This document shows positions 47,229 through 54,652 of a stretch of DNA of 64,000 nt, piece after piece. Position 1 is the stretch's first letter. The number at the start of each line of letters is the position of its first letter. The notes under the pieces were generated by a model. That model saw only the letters and a list, made by a program, of their open reading frames with translations, did no database searches and was not told where the DNA came from. The DNA is taken from contig NSKG01000003.1 in the NCBI GenBank assembly GCA_002287035.1, positions 62,001 through 126,000 on the forward strand, written 5' to 3'. The position numbers and the translations under genes were made by a program. This stretch comes from Pseudomonas sp. WN033. Its GTDB lineage: Bacteria > Pseudomonadota > Gammaproteobacteria > Pseudomonadales > Pseudomonadaceae.

Positions 47229-47777
47229 CTACAGGCGAATAGTGGTCTGGCCGCGTATCACTACGTTGCCATCCTCGTTGGGCAGCAGCGGCAGGCTGAC
47301 GCCGAATAGCTCCAGGACCGGGATTATTGCCCGCTCATGGTCAGGGCCGGTGCGGTTGTAGGGGCGTTGCAGACATACGTGCAGCAGGTAGCGAACCCGG
47401 GTAGGCCCCAGGTTCTCGGCAGCCAGATAGCCATAAGAGGCCTGGCCGTCGACAGGTAGGGCGACCCAAGAGTGTTCACTGTCGGGCTCCGGGCAGTTGC
47501 CATCGACCCAGTGCGCAGGTAGCCAACTTTGCGCCACCACTTGTGAAACCTCGCGGCTGACTATCTGTGGGTAGACGCTGGCTTCCAGAGCCGGATCGAC
47601 CTTGATCGCGGCCCGTGCCGCGTCGGCGCTGACCTGTTTGAAGGTCAGGGTCAGCAGCAGAGGAATGCTGTAGGCGATAATCGCGTAAAGCATCAGGAAG
47701 AACAGTCCGAACAGCGCGGCAAACTCGATGGCCGTGGCACCCTGTTGTCGCTCCCGGCTGGTTCGTAATGCGGGCAT
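47229..47777 (-). CDS. TadE/TadF-like minor pseudopilin
   Basis: A 182-residue protein with a short basic leader, then GATAIEFAALFGLFFLMLYAIIAYSIP, a TadE-type hydrophobic helix with the G-x4-E prepilin site for FppA. The C-terminal periplasmic part contains three cysteines. It is a paralogue of the gene at 49628: both share YSIPLLL and SWLPxxW-type blocks. It is the last gene of the tadE-tadG-tadE-like operon and convergent with pprB, 7 bases apart. Confidence 0.85.
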   Translation of the reverse strand: MPALRTSRERQQGATAIEFAALFGLFFLMLYAIIAYSIPLLLTLTFKQVSADAARAAIKVDPALEASVYPQIVSREVSQVVAQSWLPAHWVDGNCPEPDSEHSWVALPVDGQASYGYLAAENLGPTRVRYLLHVCLQRPYNRTGPDHERAIIPVLELFGVSLPLLPNEDGNVVIRGQTTIRL

Positions 47778-47789
47778 CGGTATGTCTCC

Positions 47790-49598
47790 TCAACGCACCA
47801 GTTGCGGAGCGCCGCAACTGAGCGAATGCAGGGTTACATCGCTGCGGCCCAGTTCCAGGCCCAGGACGTTATAGAGCAAAGTCGTGAGCAGCAAGCGCAG
47901 GAGGTCAAGGACTGGCGCAAGCAGGGTCAGTACCAGCCCGGTCAGGGTATTGAGCACCCCGAGCAGTCCGCCCAGTAACTCACCTAGCAGAGAGCCTAAT
48001 GGGCCGAGCAGCGAACTCAGAGCGCTGGTACTCAAGTTGCGGAGCAGGTCAGTGATCTCATCCAGCAAGTGCTGAACGGTTTGAGTCAGGGCCAGCGGGT
48101 TGGGTGCGCTGGCAACTGTTTCGCCCTCAATCATGTCCAATAGTAGTTCTTGATGGTTCAAGGCGGGAGTGTGCAGGCTGTCATGCACTAAGGCCGTGCC
48201 CAGCAATGTCACCAGGTCGGTATCCTCCAGGCTGGCATTGCAACTGGCGCTGGTAGACCACTTGAGCGGTTCGGGTACATTGCCAACGCAGGCGTTGAGT
48301 ATCGTGGTTGCAACCCGGATATCGGCTGAGGGCGTGTCTTGAGCACAGTTGATGGCTTCCAGGGTCGCATTACCGCTGATCAGGTCGATATGCAGAGGCA
48401 GGTTGATACTCAGTACCCCGCCCAGATACTGGCCTAATAAGCCGCCCAATGCCTGGCTGGTGCTGGTTTGTACATACAGCCGAATCTGGGCGTTGTAGGC
48501 TTTGGTGCCGACTGGGCCGATGCCGATGGAGGGCGGTTCGACTACGCCTAGTTCGACCTGGGCAAGACCCAGTACATTCAGATCCGGTATGACCAGGCCA
48601 CGCTCCCGGGTACCGGTCAGCAGGGCCACTCCAAGCAGCTCGCCAAGATTGATACCGGCTTCGAGGGCCGAGCCGCTGTTGGCGTCTGGGCTGGAGGTCA
48701 GGCTCAGTAGTCCGGGATCATCATCGGTGCCGAGCAGGCGGACCTCCATATCGCGCAGAATGGGGTTAGCCAGAATTTCCTGGCGTAATACCTGCAATTC
48801 GGCCTGCAATACCGAATCCGAGACCAGCTCCAGTGATACCGCTACCAGTTCATCCAGGCCCAGCAGGCCCACTTCGGTATCGACCAGATCAACCAGGCCT
48901 TGCGGCGACAGGGCCTTGAGCTGGTGAATGCCAATATCGATTCCAAGTTGCTGAAGCAGCCCGGCGGGTGTGACCTGGGTGTCAGCCAGTCCTTGCGAGT
49001 CGAGCAGGGTCAAGTGGCTGACGTTCACGCCAACTGCCCGCAGTAGCTGGCCAAGCAGGCGGCTGTTGTCCAGGCGCAGTAGTTGTGAACCGATACTGAA
49101 TACGGCGGTGGGCTCCTCGCGTACCGCCACAGCAACGGCTTGCAGGCTGACATGCTCGGGGATATCGCGGCTGATCAGGCCGGCCAGCCGGCGAATCAGG
49201 CTGGTGCTCACCATCTGCCCCACCGTGACCTGAACCGCCATGCCCTGCGGGTTGGGCGTGGCTTGACGTAGCCCGTTGTGAGTGTGGAGTGCGACGCACT
49301 GGCTGGTCAGCGACTGCGCGGCAAGGTCCTGCAGAAAGTGGTTGCGTCGGGCGTTCTCTTCGGCGAACCGTTGGGCATCATCCGGAGCCGCGGCGCAGTG
49401 GCCCTGAGGCAGTCGCGATACGCTTTCCAGGGCGGCGGTGTCGGCCAGTTTCTGCAGATTGCGCTGTTCCATATACAGGCGGCCGCTGTCGATCACCAGC
49501 ACCAGAAACAGCAGTAGTACAATCAGTGTGAAGGCCGTCAGTATGCTGAAGGCCCCGCGTTGCCGGTGACATAGCTGCGAATGGGGGATCGCTGTCAT
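47790..49598 (-). CDS. tadG: TadG-like pilus assembly protein
   Basis: A 602-residue protein with one N-terminal membrane helix (about residues 15-37, GAFSILTAFTLIVLLLFLVL) and the TadG-type segment VIDSGRLYMEQRNLQKLADTAALE. I see no von Willebrand A metal site. The middle is Leu-rich without clear homology, and residues about 520-580 are an unusually Leu/Gly-dense stretch, ending in DVTLHSLSCGAPQLVR. TadG proteins anchor or assist Tad pilus assembly. The start at MTAIPHSQL has AAGGAG seven bases upstream; a nine-codon longer frame exists. Confidence 0.87.
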   Translation of the reverse strand: MTAIPHSQLCHRQRGAFSILTAFTLIVLLLFLVLVIDSGRLYMEQRNLQKLADTAALESVSRLPQGHCAAAPDDAQRFAEENARRNHFLQDLAAQSLTSQCVALHTHNGLRQATPNPQGMAVQVTVGQMVSTSLIRRLAGLISRDIPEHVSLQAVAVAVREEPTAVFSIGSQLLRLDNSRLLGQLLRAVGVNVSHLTLLDSQGLADTQVTPAGLLQQLGIDIGIHQLKALSPQGLVDLVDTEVGLLGLDELVAVSLELVSDSVLQAELQVLRQEILANPILRDMEVRLLGTDDDPGLLSLTSSPDANSGSALEAGINLGELLGVALLTGTRERGLVIPDLNVLGLAQVELGVVEPPSIGIGPVGTKAYNAQIRLYVQTSTSQALGGLLGQYLGGVLSINLPLHIDLISGNATLEAINCAQDTPSADIRVATTILNACVGNVPEPLKWSTSASCNASLEDTDLVTLLGTALVHDSLHTPALNHQELLLDMIEGETVASAPNPLALTQTVQHLLDEITDLLRNLSTSALSSLLGPLGSLLGELLGGLLGVLNTLTGLVLTLLAPVLDLLRLLLTTLLYNVLGLELGRSDVTLHSLSCGAPQLVR

Positions 49599-49627
49599 GC
49601 TGCCACTCCTTGGGCTAATGTGCATGC

Positions 49628-50047
49628 TCAGTAGCGCAGAATACTGGCTTCACCACGGATCTCGGCCGGCAGGCTGGGGATGCGCCAACCCAGGATCGAG
49701 AGCGCAGGCATGATGGCTGCGGGTTGGTCGTGGCGCAGGCAGACGCTCCAGGTGTTGCCAACCACGTTCAGGTAAGTCTCTGGGTAATCTTCGCAAACGC
49801 TGACCCAGCCTTGCGGTAACCATGAGTCGTCAATGATACGTGCTACGTCCTGTTCGGCACTTTGACTGCTGGAGTGGCGCAGGGCCTCGCGCAAGGCGTC
49901 GGCGGCGACTTCCTGATAGCTGGCCCCCAGCAGCAGCGGAATACTGTAACCGACCAAAGTGTAGAACAGCAGAAACAGCAATACGAAAACGGCGGCAAAC
50001 TCTATGCTGGCCGCACCTCCCTGTTTTTTGGAAAGTCCTTTTTTCAC
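49628..50047 (-). CDS. tadE: TadE-like minor pseudopilin
   Basis: A 139-residue protein with GAASIEFAAVFVLLFLLFYTLVGYSIP after a basic leader, the TadE prepilin-like helix cut by the dedicated prepilin peptidase. Two cysteines follow in the periplasmic part. It starts with GTG and heads the three-gene operon read away from the divergent lipoprotein gene. TadE and TadF pseudopilins help initiate Tad pili. Confidence 0.88.
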   Translation of the reverse strand: MKKGLSKKQGGAASIEFAAVFVLLFLLFYTLVGYSIPLLLGASYQEVAADALREALRHSSSQSAEQDVARIIDDSWLPQGWVSVCEDYPETYLNVVGNTWSVCLRHDQPAAIMPALSILGWRIPSLPAEIRGEASILRY

Positions 50048-50344
50048 TGTGTTCTGCCTGTTATGACTGCTGGTGCCATGCCTTGCTTATCTTTATAGAT
50101 TGCGTTTGGCAAGGAGCGTATAGGTAATTGTGATTATAACTTTATAACTACGGCTATCCAGTTTTTAGCCGTGTAACCCGCATAAATACAGGCCGGCGAT
50201 GAAATATGGTTAGTTGGGATTAATACCAATTCGAGAATTGTTGTTGACAGGTGCCAGGTCTTCAATGTCAAGCCAGGAGCAAATGCTTGTGCTGCCAAGT
50301 TTTTGCTGGAAACGGGAGTTGGCTTGACATAAAGGATGAAGACA
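50048..50344. promoter_or_regulatory. Divergent intergenic region with long inverted-repeat leader
   Basis: No gene is seen. CAATTCGAGAATTG at 50227-50240 has perfect six-base arms. ATGTCAAGCCA at 50265-50275 pairs exactly with TGGCTTGACAT at 50320-50330, enclosing 44 bases. The ribosome site AAAGGA begins at 50331, the next base, so an 11-base RNA stem would abut the start site of the lipoprotein gene. Confidence 0.6.
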
Positions 50345-52171
50345 ATGAAAACGCATTCAACGCTCATGAAGGGTTGCACCGCACTGGCCCTGATTCTTTC
50401 ATTGGCAGTCGCTGCCGGCTGTAGCGGAACCACCAAAAAATACTATGTCACCGGAGGCGATAGTGGCGCGCCTGTTGATCCGGGTGATGGCGGTGGTAAT
50501 GGCGATGGCAACGGTGGCGGTAACGGAGGTGGTGGTAACGGCGGTGGCAATGGTGATGGCAACGGAGGTGGCGGTAACGGCGATGGTAATGGCGGTGGTG
50601 GAAACGGCGATGGCAACGGAGGTGGTGGCGATGGTGATCTCTCCTCTGGTGGCGTGATCAATCTGCTGCAAGGCACGGTATCCAATACCGTTGATGGTTC
50701 GGTGTTGGCTCCGACTGCGGATCTGGTCGACAACCTGATTGACCCTGAAACCGGCCTGCTGAGTCCTGTCACCGGGTTGTTGGAAGGGCTGACTGGCGAA
50801 ACCGGATTGCTGGCACCGGTAGGTGATCTGGCCACCGGTGTGCTGGGTGAAGACGGTGCGCTTAGCCCGGTGGTTGGCCTGGTCAATGGTGTTCTGACTG
50901 AAGGCGAAGTGGGTTCAGGCAGCGTCAGTCAGTTGCAGGGTACGCTGTCACAGGCGACCGGTACCGAAGGCGGATTGGCCCCGGTCGGTGAGCTGGTCGA
51001 TGGACTGGTCGGCCCGGAAAATGGTCTGCTGTCACCGGTTACCGGCGTGCTTGATCGGGTTACTGGTGAGGGTGGGACCCTGCAGCCGGTAGGTGATCTG
51101 ACCGGCATGCTGATTGGTGATGGTGGTGCACTGCAACCCACTCTCGGGCTGGTCAATGGTGTGGTTGATGACCTTGGCCTGTCGCCGGTGCTGGATGGGG
51201 CGGGTGCAGTGGTCGGCTCGCTCAACGGTGTAGTAGACGGGCTGACTACTACCCTGGCTTCCGGTGAGGCCGGGACCGGTGTGGTCACTGATAGTCAAGG
51301 CCTGGTTGGCGGTCTTCTGGCCGATACCGCTCTGGAACCTGTCAGTGCTCTGACCAATGGCCTGGTGGATCCGCAACTGGGTGCTTTGGCACCGATAACC
51401 GGCGTGGTTGAAGGGCTCACTGGCCAGGGCGGGGTACTGGAGCCGGTTGGTGGTTTAGCCAACGGTCTGATTGGCCAGGAAGGTGCGCTGACTCCGGTGG
51501 TGGGAACCGTCAATGGTCTGGTGGTTGGCTTAACCTCGGGTCTTGGCGATTCGCTGGGTGGCGGTCTGCTTGATGGCGTCGGCGGAGACGGCGGCCCCCT
51601 GGGCGGGCTCGACGGTGGCCTGCTTGATGGCCTGGTCGGCGCCGAAGGTGGTTTGCTGGGCGGCTTGACTGGTGGTGAAGGTGGTCTGGTGGGAGGTCTG
51701 GTTGGTGGTGAGGGCGGCCTTCTGGGCGGTCTGACCGGCGGCGAAGGCGGGCTGTTGGGTGGTTTGACTGGCGGTGAGGGTGGCTTGCTTGGTGGCCTGG
51801 TCGGCGGAGAAGGTGGTTTGCTCGGCGGTCTCACGGGCGCCCCTGGCGATGGTACTGGTGCAGTGACCGATGTTCAGGGAGCTCTGGGCGCACTGACCAA
51901 CGACACGGCGCTGGCTCCGGTGGGTGGTCTGGTCAATGGCCTGGTCGATCCCAGCAGCGGCGCCCTGGCACCCGTGACCGGGCTAGCCGAGAGCCTGACC
52001 TCTCCCAGTGGTGCGCTGGCCCCGGTCGGAGGTCTGGTCAATGGTCTGGTAGGTGAGCAGGGAGCTCTGAGCCCGGTAGTCGACACAGTCAATGGATTGC
52101 TTGGTGTTGGTGGTCAGGGTGGAGGTCTGCTGGGCGGAGGTCTGCTTGGCGGTATGCAGTCCGCCGAGTAA
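50345..52171 (+). CDS. Repeat-built Gly/Leu-rich lipoprotein, candidate surface adhesin
   Basis: A predicted 608-residue lipoprotein (lipobox AVAAGC, Cys26). Residues 47-98 are almost only Gly, Asn and Asp, a likely flexible or collagen-like tether. Four similar modules of about 65 residues follow at 120-184, 210-274, 329-392 and 522-586, each built from LAPVxxLVxGLV, GLLSPVTGxL, LxPVGxL and GALxPVVGxVNG. Between modules 3 and 4, residues 432-498 are an 11-residue GGEGGLLGGLT repeat. There are no cysteines after the lipid anchor and no classical TpsA domain. The start at 50345 suits AAAGGA; ATG 50336 is too close. It is followed by a tpsB gene. The family is not one I recognise beyond Gly-rich/collagen-like annotations. 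Confidence 0.85.
   Translation: MKTHSTLMKGCTALALILSLAVAAGCSGTTKKYYVTGGDSGAPVDPGDGGGNGDGNGGGNGGGGNGGGNGDGNGGGGNGDGNGGGGNGDGNGGGGDGDLSSGGVINLLQGTVSNTVDGSVLAPTADLVDNLIDPETGLLSPVTGLLEGLTGETGLLAPVGDLATGVLGEDGALSPVVGLVNGVLTEGEVGSGSVSQLQGTLSQATGTEGGLAPVGELVDGLVGPENGLLSPVTGVLDRVTGEGGTLQPVGDLTGMLIGDGGALQPTLGLVNGVVDDLGLSPVLDGAGAVVGSLNGVVDGLTTTLASGEAGTGVVTDSQGLVGGLLADTALEPVSALTNGLVDPQLGALAPITGVVEGLTGQGGVLEPVGGLANGLIGQEGALTPVVGTVNGLVVGLTSGLGDSLGGGLLDGVGGDGGPLGGLDGGLLDGLVGAEGGLLGGLTGGEGGLVGGLVGGEGGLLGGLTGGEGGLLGGLTGGEGGLLGGLVGGEGGLLGGLTGAPGDGTGAVTDVQGALGALTNDTALAPVGGLVNGLVDPSSGALAPVTGLAESLTSPSGALAPVGGLVNGLVGEQGALSPVVDTVNGLLGVGGQGGGLLGGGLLGGMQSAE
50483..50638 (+). repeat. Gly/Asn/Asp-coding tandem repeat DNA
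   Basis: A run of near-identical units such as GGTGGTAACGGCGATGGCAA encodes residues 47-98 of the lipoprotein. Tandem units of 6 to 33 bases make it prone to length change. Confidence 0.8.
51638..51838 (+). repeat. 33-base tandem repeat coding GGEGGLLGGLT units
   Basis: About six copies of a 33-base unit, each encoding an 11-residue repeat with L/V and T/V variation. Codons differ between copies, so the repeat is kept at protein level and is not simply a recent duplication. Confidence 0.8.
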
Positions 52172-52182
52172 GGCGCGGCAGG

Positions 52183-52212
52183 GGGCGACCGCCAGTGATT
52201 GGCGGTCGTCCC
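52183..52212 (+). terminator. Hairpin after the lipoprotein gene
   Basis: GGGCGACCGCCA at 52183-52194 pairs with TGGCGGTCGTCC, one G-T pair, short loop. It lies 12 bases past the stop and lacks a U-run, so it may only partly separate the lipoprotein from the tpsB gene. Confidence 0.5.
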
Positions 52213-52235
52213 GTTTCTGAACTAGTTTGGTCACA

Positions 52236-52343
52236 GGGGGAGTTCTTTTTGCTGAAAGCTCCGCAAAGACGGAGTCCCTCATAATAACTGCATTTTTCCA
52301 GCATGTTCCGCCAGGAGGCGGCACCTTGTCCACGGGGGTGGAC
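52236..52343 (+). promoter_or_regulatory. Structured leader of the tpsB gene, possible RNA element
   Basis: Within 140 bases of the start are several foldable segments: GGGGGA/TCCCTC enclosing CTCCG-CAAAGA-CGGAG, then CCGCC-AGGA-GGCGG, then GTCCAC-GGGG-GTGGAC. GAAAGCTCCGCAAAG recalls the core of c-di-GMP-I riboswitches, but the full consensus is not met. A role in attenuation is possible; identity is unproven. Confidence 0.3.
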
Positions 52344-52373
52344 GCGGGTGGTGACGCGATGGAGTTCTGATTG

Positions 52374-54074
52374 ATGCGTAAAAGATCCTTGATGGCCGCC
52401 GTGGCTCTGGCTGCAACGCCGTTGCAGATGTCCTGGGCCGACTCACCAGCGTTTCTCAGTAGTAATGACGTCGATAATATTCTTCCCGCACCGAACCTTC
52501 CCGCAGAGGATCTGCGGCCCAAACTGCCGGAAACCGAGCTACCAGCTCCGCGGCATCAGCCCTTGCCCATGGATACAATGGTTCCGGTTCAGGGCGTACT
52601 GATCGAAGGCGGCAGCGTTTATCCTTTTGCCGAGATAGCGGAGCTGTTCAACCCTTTGGTTGGGCGAGTGGTCAGCCTGCGAGAATTGCTGGCCGTTACC
52701 ACGCAGGTCACCCAGCGCTATCAGGACGACGGCTATGCTTTGTCCTACGCTTTCATTCCGGCCCAGGACCTGCGTAGTGGCCAGGTACGGGTGGTTTTGG
52801 TGGAGGGTTATGTGGCCAGCCATCAATTGGAAGGCGAGATTGGTCCGGTCGAGGGTTATGTTGCCAAGCTGGCGGCCAAGTTGATGGAAGAGCGGCCGCT
52901 GAGGCGTGACAGCTTCGAGCGTTACACCACCCTGATGGCCCAGATTCCTGGGGTCAGCGTACGCGCCAGCGTGGATCCGCCAACGACAACCGACGGTGCC
53001 GCGACTTTGGTCACCAGGGCCCAGCGCCGTCCGTTTGCCGCCAGTGCCAATTTCACCAAGGATAACCGCGACGACCTGCAGGCGATCTTCTCGGTTACCA
53101 GCAATTCGCACACTGCCTGGGGTGAACAGGTGACTGCCAGCGTTCTGGCGCCTCCTGGCAAGGACCATGAACAGTATTTTCGACTTGACTACAGCCAGTA
53201 CGTCAATAGTGAAGGCACACGCTTTCAGGCGTTTGCCTCGCGTTATCGCAGTGATCCCGACCAGTTGGTCAATATCGGCGCGGCGCGCACCGAGCTGAGC
53301 CGCAGTAATGACCGCTTGTCGCTTGGGGTGATGCACCCGTTCAGGGTTTCGCCGCGGGAAATGCTGACCGGTACTGCCCGGTTGTACGGTGTGGATGATC
53401 GACGCGACTACACGCGTTTGTCACCCTTGCCAATCATCAAGGATGCCGTCGAATTACACAGCAATGTTCGGGTCGCGGCGCTGGAGGGCGAGTGGCGCCA
53501 GCTTGATGGCCAACGCTTGCGAGTGCTGGGCGGTGGTCTGTATCAGGGCATTGACGGGCTTGGAGCCAAGAGTGAGTTGCGGGTGCTGGGCGTGCAGGGT
53601 GACAGCTTTCACGACCTGGATTTTACCCGGGTGCGCTTGAGTGCACTGCAGAGCGACAGCTTTGCCGGCAACTGGCAGGGCGTGGCGTCCGCCGCGGCTT
53701 ACTGGTCGGACGATAATCTGCCGGAAAGTGAGCAGGTGGTGTTTGGTGATCGCAATTTTGGTCGTGGCTACCCCAGCGATCAGGCTTACGGTGACAAGGG
53801 CTGGGGGCTGGCTTACGAGCTGAGCTACAGCTTCCGCCGGGATGGGCCCTGGGTGCGTCTGTTGCAACCCTATGCTGCAGTGGATACCGCACGAAGCTGG
53901 TTCAATGGTAACGGCCCCAGTTCAGAGCTGGCCTCGATGGCGTTGGGTGTACGCTTTGGTGACCGCAGGTTTTACAACCTGTCGCTGGAAGCGGCCAGGC
54001 CGCTGGCAGACAAGGCGATTGACAGTCGGGACAGAAGTCCGCGCTATGGAGTTAGTTTGAGTTATAACTTGTAA
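52374..54074 (+). CDS. Two-partner secretion outer-membrane transporter, ShlB/FhaC/HecB family
   Basis: A 566-residue outer-membrane protein. A signal peptide ends near QMSWADS. A Pro-rich linker is followed by two POTRA domains (about residues 65-145, VQGVLIEGGSVYPF to VVLVEGYVASHQ, and 150-215). A 16-strand type barrel completes it. The L6-loop motif appears as FGRGYPSDQAYGDKGWGLAYEL, the family VRGY/F variant, and the last strand ends YGVSLSYNL. TpsB proteins export large TpsA adhesins or haemolysins, but no TpsA gene is adjacent. The upstream repeat lipoprotein is the only obvious partner. Start 52374 has GGAG nine bases upstream. Confidence 0.9.
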   Translation: MRKRSLMAAVALAATPLQMSWADSPAFLSSNDVDNILPAPNLPAEDLRPKLPETELPAPRHQPLPMDTMVPVQGVLIEGGSVYPFAEIAELFNPLVGRVVSLRELLAVTTQVTQRYQDDGYALSYAFIPAQDLRSGQVRVVLVEGYVASHQLEGEIGPVEGYVAKLAAKLMEERPLRRDSFERYTTLMAQIPGVSVRASVDPPTTTDGAATLVTRAQRRPFAASANFTKDNRDDLQAIFSVTSNSHTAWGEQVTASVLAPPGKDHEQYFRLDYSQYVNSEGTRFQAFASRYRSDPDQLVNIGAARTELSRSNDRLSLGVMHPFRVSPREMLTGTARLYGVDDRRDYTRLSPLPIIKDAVELHSNVRVAALEGEWRQLDGQRLRVLGGGLYQGIDGLGAKSELRVLGVQGDSFHDLDFTRVRLSALQSDSFAGNWQGVASAAAYWSDDNLPESEQVVFGDRNFGRGYPSDQAYGDKGWGLAYELSYSFRRDGPWVRLLQPYAAVDTARSWFNGNGPSSELASMALGVRFGDRRFYNLSLEAARPLADKAIDSRDRSPRYGVSLSYNL

Positions 54075-54090
54075 GCGGGTGAAATAATGT

Positions 54091-54135
54091 AAAGCCCCGG
54101 TAATAAAAAAGCCGGGGCTGTGCTTAGATGTTTTT
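54091..54135. terminator. Terminator hairpin between tpsB and flp
   Basis: AGCCCCGG at 54093-54100 pairs with CCGGGGCT at 54112-54119 around an A-rich loop, in the gap between two convergent genes. T-rich sequence follows within 15 bases on the plus strand. Confidence 0.75.
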
Positions 54136-54143
54136 GTGGGGTT

Positions 54144-54365
54144 TTAGGGGGACGATGTGGAGGAGGGTACTGCGCCGGTAAGTGCTGAAGTAATATTGGA
54201 AAATACTTCGCTAATTTGAGCGCCTAGACCTCCTGCAGTGGCAATGATTGCAATGGCAATCAAGCCGGCAATCAACGCATATTCAATCGCTGAAGCCCCA
54301 TCTTCACGTTTTATGAAGTTGGTGACTTTCTGGCGCAAATTGATAAGTTTCATCTTATTCATCAT
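54144..54365 (-). CDS. flp: Flp type IVb major pilin
   Basis: A 73-residue prepilin. A basic leader (NLRQKVTNFIKREDG) is followed by the Flp signature, cleavage after Gly and then ASAIEYALIAGLIAIAIIATAGGL with the conserved Glu-Tyr pair at +5/+6. A short Ser/Thr-rich tail ends the protein. It is processed by FppA and polymerised by the Tad machinery. It is divergent from rcpC as in P. aeruginosa. AAGGGA lies six bases before the first ATG; a second ATG follows directly. Confidence 0.96.
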   Translation of the reverse strand: MMNKMKLINLRQKVTNFIKREDGASAIEYALIAGLIAIAIIATAGGLGAQISEVFSNITSALTGAVPSSTSSP

Positions 54366-54652
54366 GATAAATCCCTTTTTGATGGATCAGAGAACAGCTC
54401 TGGCAGTGTGGTACAGGTTTGGCCAAATGCCAATATATATAAAGTATTAGTATGAACTGACTATTCGGTCGATCAAAGTATTGGCTATAAGATCTATGCC
54501 GTAAAGAGTCATATCGATCTAGTCTGCAATGTTGCGGAGTTCGTCTATAGTGACTGATAGCGTTTGGCCCGAGTGCGACTGACGGGCCAGCCAAGAACAA
54601 CTCTAAGCAGTGTGCAACTGTCTGCGGTACGGCAACCAAGGAGAGCGCCGTT
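54366..54652. promoter_or_regulatory. Divergent flp/rcpC promoter region
   Basis: A 287-base AT-rich gap without genes. It carries AAAGTATTAGTA at 54441-54452, identical to a 12-mer upstream of pprB, and a related AAAGTATTGGCTA near 54476. Both sit 76-110 bases from flp and about 180-210 from rcpC. The spacing suits activator sites, for example for PprB, but this is inference. Confidence 0.45.

Noticed and set aside
51638-51838. CRISPR-like regular repeats
   Set aside because: Units are contiguous with no spacers, lie in frame and encode a protein repeat.
50399-52150. Thr/Ile- and Pro-rich frames opposite the repeat lipoprotein
   Set aside because: Their low-complexity translations simply mirror the repeats; the plus frame has lipobox, start and stop logic.
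52236-52343. Confident c-di-GMP riboswitch
   Set aside because: The first half of the consensus (GCAAACC and its partner) and the tetraloop receptor are not found; listed only as a weak candidate.
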